The notes below the pieces were generated by a model, which was given only the letters and a program-made list of their open reading frames with translations, did not search any database and was not told where the DNA came from. Positions 44,457-51,715 of a stretch of DNA of 64,000 nt are shown here, piece after piece. The position numbers and the translations under genes are program-made. Every line of letters begins with the position of its first letter. Positions within the stretch are counted from its first letter, which is position 1. The DNA comes from JAWXBM01 sp964470455 (GTDB lineage Bacteria > Pseudomonadota > Gammaproteobacteria > Xanthomonadales > SZUA-36), in the NCBI GenBank assembly GCA_964470455.1, contig CAYYCX010000006.1, positions 1 through 64,000 on the forward strand, given 5' to 3'.

Positions 44457-44682
44457 TCGGACCTGCGTAAGTTACTGAATTCTCTCTGATACTTGTGCCG
44501 AACAGCGGTAGCTTTTTTGCGATTAAGCGCCTGATTTTCAGCTAAAAAAGCGCATTCCAACTCAAAACCCAGGCAACTCACCTCTAAAAACTGTTGGGAA
44601 ATTGGGAGTTCAAGAGGTAAATCCACCGCACACCCGGATTGTTTTTTCTTGTCTTTCAGCCGGTTGGACAGGTCCGACCCCA
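44452..44682. mobile_element. 231-bp MITE-like element with perfect 14-bp inverted repeats
   Basis: TGGGGTCGGACCTG at 44452-44465 and its exact reverse complement at 44669-44682. The inside has no convincing gene, though the minus strand stays open. Related GGGTCAGAGTG sequences near 31275 and 40523 may be ends of the same broad repeat group. Confidence 0.65.
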
Positions 44683-44693
44683 AATACCATACC

Positions 44694-45659
44694 TCAGGGC
44701 ATGGCGCAGGCGGCGCGGTACTCCTCGACCAGGCGGTCCACCACGGTGGCGATGGGTTCAATCTGGTGTATCGTGCCGATGCCCTGCCCGGCTGACCATA
44801 CGTCCTTCCAGGCTTTCACCTTGGTTTCACTCCCGGACAGGTCCATCTTGCCTTTCACCGGCAGGTTGGCCGGATCCAGGCCCGCGTTGATGATGCTGGG
44901 CTTGAGGTAGTAGGCGTGCGCCCCGGTGAATGAACTGCTCAGCAGCAGGTCCTCGAAATTCGAATCCACGACCATCTGTTTGTAGGGCGGGAATGCCATG
45001 CTTTCCTCGGTGGCGATGAACCGGGTGCCCATGTAACTGAGCTCCGCCCCCAGGATTTCCGCCGCGCGAACCGCTCGGCCATCGCCGATGGCGCCGGCCA
45101 GGATCAGGATGCCGTCAAAGAACTCACGCACCGCCGGCACAAACGCAAAGCCCGCCATGTGGCCGGTATGCCCGCCGGCGCCGGCAGCCACCAGCGCCAG
45201 GCCATCCACGCCCATGGCCGCGGCCTTGCGGGCGAATTCAACGCTGTTCACATCGGCGATCACCAGCCCGCCATAACGGTGCACCACCTCCACGGCCCTT
45301 TTGGGGCTGCCCAAGGCCGTGATGACGATGGGCGGCTGGTACTTTTCAACCAGCGCCAGTTCCGCGTCCAGCCGTTCATAGGTACTGTGCATCACCAGGT
45401 TCTGCGCCCACACCTGCGTGGAGCCCGCCACCTGTTTCTGTTTGAGCAGGGCGAGTTCGCCGGTGATGCGGTCCAACCACTCCTCCAGCACATCCAGCGT
45501 CCGCGCGTTGGGAGCGGGGAAGCTGCCGACGATTCCGGAACGGCAGGCGCCCACCACCAGTTCCGGCCCCGAAACCAGGAACATGGGGGCGCAGACAACG
45601 GGCAGGCGCAATGTGGCCCGCAGCTCGGCGAAGCGGTTGCGCGCTTCTGTTCTAACCAT
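44694..45659 (-). CDS. Nitronate monooxygenase (2-nitropropane dioxygenase family)
   Basis: 321 aa TIM-barrel FMN enzyme. Family motifs: RLPVVCAPMFLVSGPELVVG at the start, GGLVIADVNSVEFARKAAAM, LALVAAGAGGHTGHMAGFAF (FMN phosphate region with the catalytic His) and LAGAIGDGRAVRAAEILGAE. It oxidises alkyl nitronates; related proteins also act as enoyl reductases. It stands alone on the minus strand, back to back with the DUF1295 gene. Confidence 0.9.
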   Translation of the reverse strand: MVRTEARNRFAELRATLRLPVVCAPMFLVSGPELVVGACRSGIVGSFPAPNARTLDVLEEWLDRITGELALLKQKQVAGSTQVWAQNLVMHSTYERLDAELALVEKYQPPIVITALGSPKRAVEVVHRYGGLVIADVNSVEFARKAAAMGVDGLALVAAGAGGHTGHMAGFAFVPAVREFFDGILILAGAIGDGRAVRAAEILGAELSYMGTRFIATEESMAFPPYKQMVVDSNFEDLLLSSSFTGAHAYYLKPSIINAGLDPANLPVKGKMDLSGSETKVKAWKDVWSAGQGIGTIHQIEPIATVVDRLVEEYRAACAMP

Positions 45660-45753
45660 GATGATGAATCCTTATTTGCAAGCACTAACTTTCATTATTA
45701 GACTATCAATCTGTTCGTCATGCAACCATCATATTCAGTGAGGTACACCGACC

Positions 45754-46566
45754 ATGGAACTGTTTTCTTCGAGCCTGCTGGTCATCATGGCCGCCAGCGC
45801 CGCGGTAGCGCTGGGGTCCGTACTGCTGCTGTGGCTGGTCAGCATGGCCATCCGGGATGTGAGCATCATCGACATGTTCTTCGCGGTCATCCTCATGGCC
45901 ATCACCGGCGCCTGCCTGTACCTGAGCGAAGCCACGCCGGAGCGGCAATGGCTGGTGACGGCCATGGTCGGAATCTGGGGCATTCGCATCACCTTTCATT
46001 TGATCCGCCGTAACTGGGGGCATGGCGAAGACCCGCGGTACACCAAGCTGCGCAGCTGGGCTGCCAGCGATCGCGCCTTCAACTGGCTGGCCTTGCGCCA
46101 GGTATTCCTGCTGCAAGGCGTGGTGCTGTGGTTTGTAGCACTGCCCATCCAGTTTGCCCTCGGACAGGGCAGCCAGGCTGAACTGGGATTCTTCGCCTGG
46201 GCCGGCTTGCTGGTCTGGGCCGTGGGATTCCTGGTCGAGTGGATCGCCGACGAGCAGTTGCGGAAATTCAAAGCCAACCCGGAATTGCGCGGCACCGTGC
46301 TGCAAAGTGGCCTGTGGCGCTATTCACGCCATCCCAACTATTTCGGCGAGTTGTGCGTGTGGTGGGGCATTTTCCTGGTGGCCTGCGAAGTTCCGTGGGG
46401 CTGGCTTACGATTATCGGCCCCATCGTTTATTCTTACCTGGTGATCAATGTCACCGGACAAAGAACCCTGGACAAGAAACTGGCGCGGGAAAAGCCCGGC
46501 TACCAGGAGTACATGGAGCGGACCAGCGGCCTGATTCCCCTGCCGCCACGGAAATCTCCGGCTTGA
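45754..46566 (+). CDS. DUF1295 membrane protein (steroid 5-alpha-reductase-like fold)
   Basis: 270 aa with about seven membrane helices. The C-terminal signature LWRYSRHPNYFGELCVWWGI followed by a helix and RTLDKKLAREKPGYQEYMER is the DUF1295/ICMT-type motif that binds NADPH or SAM in relatives. Its stop overlaps the start of the tandem HxlR regulator (TTGA), so the two are co-expressed. Substrate unknown; reduction of an enone or fatty compound is possible. Confidence 0.88.
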   Translation: MELFSSSLLVIMAASAAVALGSVLLLWLVSMAIRDVSIIDMFFAVILMAITGACLYLSEATPERQWLVTAMVGIWGIRITFHLIRRNWGHGEDPRYTKLRSWAASDRAFNWLALRQVFLLQGVVLWFVALPIQFALGQGSQAELGFFAWAGLLVWAVGFLVEWIADEQLRKFKANPELRGTVLQSGLWRYSRHPNYFGELCVWWGIFLVACEVPWGWLTIIGPIVYSYLVINVTGQRTLDKKLAREKPGYQEYMERTSGLIPLPPRKSPA

Positions 46567-47540
46567 ATTCCCGCGCGCCAGCAAACTCAACCGCCGACCC
46601 GGCGGGGTCAGCGCTCATTCTCAACAGCCCGGTGGCGCGTGCGTTCGCCATCGTCGGTGACCGTTGGGCCGGGTTGATACTGCGTGATGTGTTCCTCGGA
46701 GTGCGGCAGTTTGAAGTGTTCCGCAAGCGCAGTGGCGCGGCCCGGGGCACGCTGACTTCGCGGCTGAAGTCGCTGGTGGACCACGGCATCCTGCAACGCG
46801 TTCGATACCAGGAATCACCCGAGCGCTTTGAATACCGGCTGACGCGCAAAGGCCTGGATCTCTACCCGTTCCTGATGTCGGTGTGGGATTGGGAAACGCG
46901 CTGGAGCGTGGAAACGCACATTCCGCCCAACCTGGTCCACACCACCTGCGGACACCCTACCCGGCCTGAGTTCCAGTGCAGCAGTTGCCACCAGCCGGTG
47001 ACCATGCGCGAGGTGCAGTTCAAGCGCCAGGCCGAGCAGGGTCCGCCGCAAACGGTTCCGGCCCGGTTCCAGCGCCGCACGCCCGCCAGCAAGCTCAATA
47101 CCGACGGCGTGGACCGCGCTTTTTTCCATGTGCTGGACGTGATCGGCGACCGCTGGACCGGCCTGGTGCTGGCCGCCATGTATTTTGGCCTCAACCGCTA
47201 CGACGAAATCGCCAATGCCATCGGCATCGCCACCAATATTCTCTCGGACCGCCTCAAGATGCTGGTGAGCGCAGATATTCTCGAGCAGGTGCCTTACCAG
47301 GAGCGGCCGGTGCGCTACAAATACCGCCTGACGGAGAAAGGCGCGGCGCTTTACCCCATCGCCCTGCAGTTGCATGAATGGGCGCTGCGCTGGCTGTTCC
47401 GGGGCGAGAAACCCGGCATTACGCTGACCCACAGGCCCTGCGGCGCGGATCTTCGTACCGACCTGGTCTGCGCCGTCTGCAAGAAGCCACTGGACGTGCA
47501 CAGCGTCAGCTTCGACAGCAGCTTCCTGGAAAACCACTGA
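46563..47540 (+). CDS. Tandem-domain HxlR-family transcriptional regulator
   Basis: 325 aa from the TTG at 46563, overlapping the DUF1295 stop. Two complete HxlR winged-helix domains lie in one chain: about residues 20-120 (VARAFAIVGDRWAGLILRDV, LTSRLKSLVDHGILQRVRYQ) and about 185-280 (FFHVLDVIGDRWTGLVLAAM, ILSDRLKMLVSADILEQVPY). Each is followed by a short Cys motif (HTTCGHP...CSSC; HRPCGAD...CAVC) that may bind zinc. HxlR proteins normally have one domain and act as dimers, so this looks like a covalent dimer. It probably controls the neighbouring catabolic genes. Confidence 0.85.
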   Translation: MNSRAPANSTADPAGSALILNSPVARAFAIVGDRWAGLILRDVFLGVRQFEVFRKRSGAARGTLTSRLKSLVDHGILQRVRYQESPERFEYRLTRKGLDLYPFLMSVWDWETRWSVETHIPPNLVHTTCGHPTRPEFQCSSCHQPVTMREVQFKRQAEQGPPQTVPARFQRRTPASKLNTDGVDRAFFHVLDVIGDRWTGLVLAAMYFGLNRYDEIANAIGIATNILSDRLKMLVSADILEQVPYQERPVRYKYRLTEKGAALYPIALQLHEWALRWLFRGEKPGITLTHRPCGADLRTDLVCAVCKKPLDVHSVSFDSSFLENH

Positions 47541-47590
47541 CAAGGCGGATTGCGGTAATCACCCACTTTGGCTGAACCCGGGTATTTCTG

Positions 47591-49171
47591 ATGCAAACAA
47601 CGAGCAAACTCCTGTTCCCGGCATGGTGCGTGGCGGTCGCAGTGCTGGCCGGCTGCGCCGGACAGTCCGTCCAGAACGGCCCGGTCGCCGGGCAGGTTGC
47701 CGCGAACTGCACGGGTTTTCTCGCCCGGCCCCTTGAAGGCATCAGGGTGGACTCGGCCGAGGTCGTTTCCGGCCGTGAAGACCTGCCGGCTTTCTGCGCC
47801 GTGCGCGGCACCATAGCGCCGACCATCGGTTTTGAAATGCGCCTGCCGCTGGATGGCTGGAACGGCAAACTGTTCCAGTCGGGATGCGGCGGTTATTGCG
47901 GCGCGGTGATACCCGACAAGCCGGGCTGGTCCAACACCATCAACGGCGCCCTGCGAATGGGCTATGCCGCGATCACCACTGATGCCGGGCACGAGGGTGG
48001 CCTGGGCGATGCTTCCTGGGCGCTGGATAATCCAGAAGGCGTGGAACTGTATGCTCACCGTTCCATTCCACTCACTCATGATGCTGCCATGCAGTTGGCG
48101 GAAGCGCTTTATGGCCATGATCCGGAATTGAGCTATTTCGGCGGCTGTTCCAACGGCGGCCGCATGGCGGCGATGGCGGCGCAGCGCTACCCTGACATCT
48201 TCGACGGCATTTTCGCCGGGGGTTCAGTGCTGAACCTGTCGCAGAATGGCGGTATTTACGGGTCCTGGGTGGTGCAGTCCAACATCGCGGAAGATGGCAG
48301 CCGCATCCTCACCGCCGAAAACTTCGCCGCCAGGCTGCCCGTGCTGGAAGCCGCAGTGCTGGCGCAATGCGATGCGAGCGATGGGCGGGAGGACGGCAAC
48401 ATCACCCAGCCACGCGAATGCAAGCCAGACCTCAGTCAGTTGCCCATCTGTACTGCTTCGAACGGAAGCGATCCCGCAACGTGTTTCACCGCTGCCGAGC
48501 TGGGCGTGCTGCAACGCTGGTACCAGGGTCCGCGCAATTCCGCCGGCGAACAGCTGTATCCAGGCATGCCACCGGGCAGCGAGCGCTACTGGCTGGTGTG
48601 GTTCCTGGATCGGGGCGGACAAACCGCGCCGGGCAATGCACTGGGTGGCGACTATGCCCGTTACCTGGGCTTTCCCGAAGGCGTGCCGGAAGGCTATACC
48701 GCCCTGGATTTTGATTTTGACCGTGACCCAGCCCGGCTGGCCGCGAACGGCGAACAACTGGATGCCCTGGACGCCGACCTCAGTGCTTATCGTGACCTCG
48801 GCGGAAAGCTGCTGATGTGGCATGGCTGGCAGGATCCGCTGGTGCTGCCCGACCAGAGCACGGAATACTACGAATCAGTAGAAGTCGCCATGGGCGGCGA
48901 GCAGGCCACGCAGGATTTCCTGCGCCTGTTCATGATTCCCGGCCAGGGCCATTGCTGGGAGATTCCGGCCGGCCAGCCGGATCAGTTCAATCCGCTGGCC
49001 GTGCTGGAGCGCTGGGTGGAACAGGGCGAGGCGCCGGAGCAGCTGGTGGTAACTACGCCGCCAGCCGGGCCGGGGAATTTCGGCGCACCGGCGCACAGTG
49101 CGACCCAAAGTTCAAACCAAAATGCGGCCCTCTGCCCTTATCCGATCGCCGCCAACTCCTGCTCAAGGTAA
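47591..49171 (+). CDS. Tannase/feruloyl esterase family lipoprotein
   Basis: 526 aa. A lipoprotein signal with lipobox LAGC (Cys22). The family's CS-D-HC arrangement is visible: nucleophile in FGGCSNGGRMAAMAA (Cys next to Ser), Asp in HGWQDPLVLPD, and His next to Cys in PGQGHCWEIP, so the catalytic Ser and His are bridged by a disulfide. Members cleave esters of gallic or hydroxycinnamic acids. Its last 34 bases overlap the end of the convergent SDR gene. The enzyme could free aromatic acids for the oxidoreductases nearby. Confidence 0.9.
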   Translation: MQTTSKLLFPAWCVAVAVLAGCAGQSVQNGPVAGQVAANCTGFLARPLEGIRVDSAEVVSGREDLPAFCAVRGTIAPTIGFEMRLPLDGWNGKLFQSGCGGYCGAVIPDKPGWSNTINGALRMGYAAITTDAGHEGGLGDASWALDNPEGVELYAHRSIPLTHDAAMQLAEALYGHDPELSYFGGCSNGGRMAAMAAQRYPDIFDGIFAGGSVLNLSQNGGIYGSWVVQSNIAEDGSRILTAENFAARLPVLEAAVLAQCDASDGREDGNITQPRECKPDLSQLPICTASNGSDPATCFTAAELGVLQRWYQGPRNSAGEQLYPGMPPGSERYWLVWFLDRGGQTAPGNALGGDYARYLGFPEGVPEGYTALDFDFDRDPARLAANGEQLDALDADLSAYRDLGGKLLMWHGWQDPLVLPDQSTEYYESVEVAMGGEQATQDFLRLFMIPGQGHCWEIPAGQPDQFNPLAVLERWVEQGEAPEQLVVTTPPAGPGNFGAPAHSATQSSNQNAALCPYPIAANSCSR

Positions 49172-50100
49172 GCCACGAGTTCTTCCACGGTGCATTGCGG
49201 TGTGCGGGTGAACTCGTACATGTGGGTTTCGCGGGCAGCGCGATCGAACCAGATCACCTCTTCGCCGGTGATTTCCGGTTTCGCCTGGCACAGCCACAGG
49301 GCCGTGTCGGCGCCCTGTCTCGGTGAGCGCAACAGCACGTTCTGGATTTTCCAGAACACCGGTAATGCGGTTTTCACGCCGGGTGTCTTGGTCCAGCCAG
49401 GATGTGTGACGTAGCAGCGCAGGCCCTTGTCGCCGTATTTCTGGTTCCAGTAACCGGTTAACGCCACCTGCGCCCGCTTGGCGTAGGCATAGGCAATCTT
49501 GCCGTTGTATTTGGCGGCATCGGTGACATTCAGCTTCTTGTAGCCCAGTGGCGCGTTGTACATGCCGCCCGAGGTCATGTTGACGATGGTGGCGTCCGGC
49601 TTCAGCGCACCACCGGCAATCAGGCCTTCGGTCAATAGGTAATGCATCAGCACGTTGGTGGCGAAGGAGGTCTCCAGACCTTCAGGCGTGAGTTGCAGCT
49701 CGTTCAGCAACAAGCCGACATTGTTCTGAAGTACGTCAATGTGAACGCCTTCTGAAACCATCTGGTCCACCAGCGCCTGGTTGCCGCTTTTCAGCGACAG
49801 GTCATGCACCGCGAAACGGATGCGCTGGCGCACTTCGGGCTTCAGCTTGGCAAAGGCTGCTTCCAGCTTCGGCTGGCTGCGCGCCGCGGCAATCACGCTG
49901 GCGCCGGCTTCCGCGGCAGCAATGGCGATGGCCTGGCCGATGCCCGCCGAGGCGCCGGTTACCAGCCAGGTCTGGCCGGTGAAATCCAGCTTGGGGCCGG
50001 AGCCCCATCCCAGCCGGCGCGCGTAGTAGCCGGTCTTGGTGTAGGTGGGCGTGAAGCGGGCGTAGAAATTGATGATTTTTGCCAGGTCGCGGGTTTTCAT
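49138..50100 (-). CDS. Short-chain dehydrogenase/reductase
   Basis: 320 aa. Rossmann cofactor motif TWLVTGASAGIGQAIAIAAA at residue 45, NNVG-type LQNNVGLLLNE, active-site Ser in VNMTSGGMYN and YxxxK in IAYAYAKRAQVAL. The N-terminal 38 residues before the fold include an Arg/Tyr-rich stretch, longer than usual. It resembles retinol-dehydrogenase-like or NAD(P)-dependent steroid-type SDRs. It converges with the tannase gene and lies 18 bases downstream of the FAD oxidoreductase gene, so it shares that transcript. Confidence 0.88.
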   Translation of the reverse strand: MKTRDLAKIINFYARFTPTYTKTGYYARRLGWGSGPKLDFTGQTWLVTGASAGIGQAIAIAAAEAGASVIAAARSQPKLEAAFAKLKPEVRQRIRFAVHDLSLKSGNQALVDQMVSEGVHIDVLQNNVGLLLNELQLTPEGLETSFATNVLMHYLLTEGLIAGGALKPDATIVNMTSGGMYNAPLGYKKLNVTDAAKYNGKIAYAYAKRAQVALTGYWNQKYGDKGLRCYVTHPGWTKTPGVKTALPVFWKIQNVLLRSPRQGADTALWLCQAKPEITGEEVIWFDRAARETHMYEFTRTPQCTVEELVAYLEQELAAIG

Positions 50101-50118
50101 AATATTTGTCCGTTGGAT

Positions 50119-51486
50119 TTATCCGTTGGGGTTTCCGTGTGTCAGGGTTTGAATGGCCTTGGCCGCAGCCCGTCCCGATGACGCTGAACCTTCCGTGCCG
50201 ATGGTTCCGGGCGGTGTGGCGCCGTCGCCCACGTTATACAGGCCGGTTACCGGGGTGTCCTGCGGCATCATGTAGCCCGGCCAGCGATGCATGCCCGGCG
50301 CCGGGCCCATGTGCCTGGCTTTCACCAGGAAGTGCGCGCGCTGCTGCAGGCCGGGAAAATTCTGTTCCAGCTCATCCAGCGTGTTGGCGGCATCGGCGCG
50401 CAGGTCGTTGGTGGTGGCATCCACCGGTGCGCCGTAGGCGGTGTGCAGGTATTTTCCTTCCGGCGCGAGCTGCGGCGAAATCAGCGAGGGGATTTCCAGG
50501 TAAATCAGGTTGCGCGTATTGCCGAACACCAGGCTGCCGTCGAGATCCGGCATCAAGGGTTCATCCAGCACGAAGGAGTAATGGATGATCGGCGCCGAAT
50601 ACGGATGTGCGTTGTACCGTTCGAGCCAGCTGCCGTTGAACAGGCTGGCATCGCCACACAGTTCCATGGTGGCTTCAGGGCCGAGGTTCGAGACCACGAC
50701 ATCGGCGCTGAAACGCCGCGTGACGCCATCATGGCTGACCACCTCGACGCCGCGGACGCGCTGGTTTTCCACCAGGATTCGGCTGCAGCGCTGGCGCCGC
50801 AGGATCTCGCCGCCGCGTGATTCGATGGCGGCCGCCAGGGTTTCCATCAGCGCGCCGTTGCCGGCCGCCGCCAGGCCGAAGCGGCTGCCCTTGCTGCTGT
50901 TGCCGAGGAACCGGAAGTACTCGGCGGCCGGAATCTCATGCAGGCTGGTGCCCATCAGCGCCGCGCAGAATCCCTGGAACACGCCCAGCACCGCCGGGTT
51001 GTCGGTGTGCTGCAGGAACCAGTCGCGGAGGCTCAGGGCCTCATCAGGTCTTTCGCCGCCAAGCACGGCAATGATGGCGCGGAACAACTGCTCGGTTTTT
51101 TCCTGGTCGCCCTCAAAGGCAAACTCGATCATGCCGCGCAAGCCACCACCCACGCGAGGCAGGTCATAATCGCCGTGCAGCATGCGGTAGCGCATGCGGC
51201 CGGTGGTTTCCACCATGTCCATGTCCGCCCCTACGGCATCGAATGCCTGGCGGATCGCGCTGTCCGGGCCCATCGGCACCATGATGGCGCCGGTGGTGAC
51301 GGTGAAGCCGTCGCGCTCACGGTGCGAGCAGCGCCCGCCCATATAGCGCGACTTTTCCAGCACCAGCACGCGATAGCCCGCCGCGGTGAGGTAGGCCGCG
51401 GCACTCAGGCCGCCAATGCCGGCGCCCAAAACGATGACGTCCACATCTTTGGCTGCACCGGAGGCTGCATTGATGGCTGGATTCAT
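50119..51486 (-). CDS. Phytoene-desaturase-like FAD-dependent oxidoreductase
   Basis: 455 aa from the ATG at 51486. The FAD motif VDVIVLGAGIGGLSAAAYLT with EKSRYMGGRCSHRERDGF is typical of the CrtI/amine-oxidase-like group, and the C-terminal GLYNVGDGATPPGTIGTEGS completes the FAD site. There are no other carotenoid genes around, so a saturase or desaturase role on another lipid is more likely than carotenoid synthesis. It is upstream of the SDR gene on the same strand and diverges from the molybdopterin enzyme across a 230-base gap with a 13-bp tandem repeat. Confidence 0.87.
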   Translation of the reverse strand: MNPAINAASGAAKDVDVIVLGAGIGGLSAAAYLTAAGYRVLVLEKSRYMGGRCSHRERDGFTVTTGAIMVPMGPDSAIRQAFDAVGADMDMVETTGRMRYRMLHGDYDLPRVGGGLRGMIEFAFEGDQEKTEQLFRAIIAVLGGERPDEALSLRDWFLQHTDNPAVLGVFQGFCAALMGTSLHEIPAAEYFRFLGNSSKGSRFGLAAAGNGALMETLAAAIESRGGEILRRQRCSRILVENQRVRGVEVVSHDGVTRRFSADVVVSNLGPEATMELCGDASLFNGSWLERYNAHPYSAPIIHYSFVLDEPLMPDLDGSLVFGNTRNLIYLEIPSLISPQLAPEGKYLHTAYGAPVDATTNDLRADAANTLDELEQNFPGLQQRAHFLVKARHMGPAPGMHRWPGYMMPQDTPVTGLYNVGDGATPPGTIGTEGSASSGRAAAKAIQTLTHGNPNG

Positions 51487-51577
51487 TGTATGATGCTCGT
51501 GACTTGCATTATCAGACTTAAGGTATAGAAAGCCGGCTTGCGGGTCAATGCCCCGATGAATGATCCTGGCCAATGAT

Positions 51578-51616
51578 TTTGGTTGGTCATTCTGGTTGGT
51601 CATTCTGGTTGGTCAA
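51578..51616. repeat. 13-bp tandem repeat, three copies, in a divergent promoter region
   Basis: TCTGGTTGGTCAT at 51591-51603 with near-identical units on each side (51578-51590 and 51604-51616). It lies between the diverging FAD oxidoreductase and molybdopterin oxidoreductase genes. Iterated operator sites or simple slippage are both possible. Confidence 0.75.
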
Positions 51617-51715
51617 TTTGGGGAATCTGTTTTGCAGAGCACCTCTGCCTGGCAGACCGGCCAGTCGGGCCATCGCCGGCAGTACACAGAATCCAGCGGG
51701 AGGTTGAGCGAACCC

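Noticed and set aside
44384..44761. A 125-codon minus-strand frame across the MITE-like element
   Set aside because: It runs from inside the nitronate monooxygenase end through both inverted repeats, has no family features and no ribosome site.
50119..51486. Carotenoid biosynthesis (CrtI) assignment
   Set aside because: Only the FAD motifs fit; no crtB, crtE or crtY-like genes are present, so I kept the general call.
51560..51715. Longer N-terminus for the molybdopterin oxidoreductase
   Set aside because: The extra 52 residues come from a 13-bp tandem repeat, while the ATG at 51716 has a ribosome site and the Fe-S motif follows at once.
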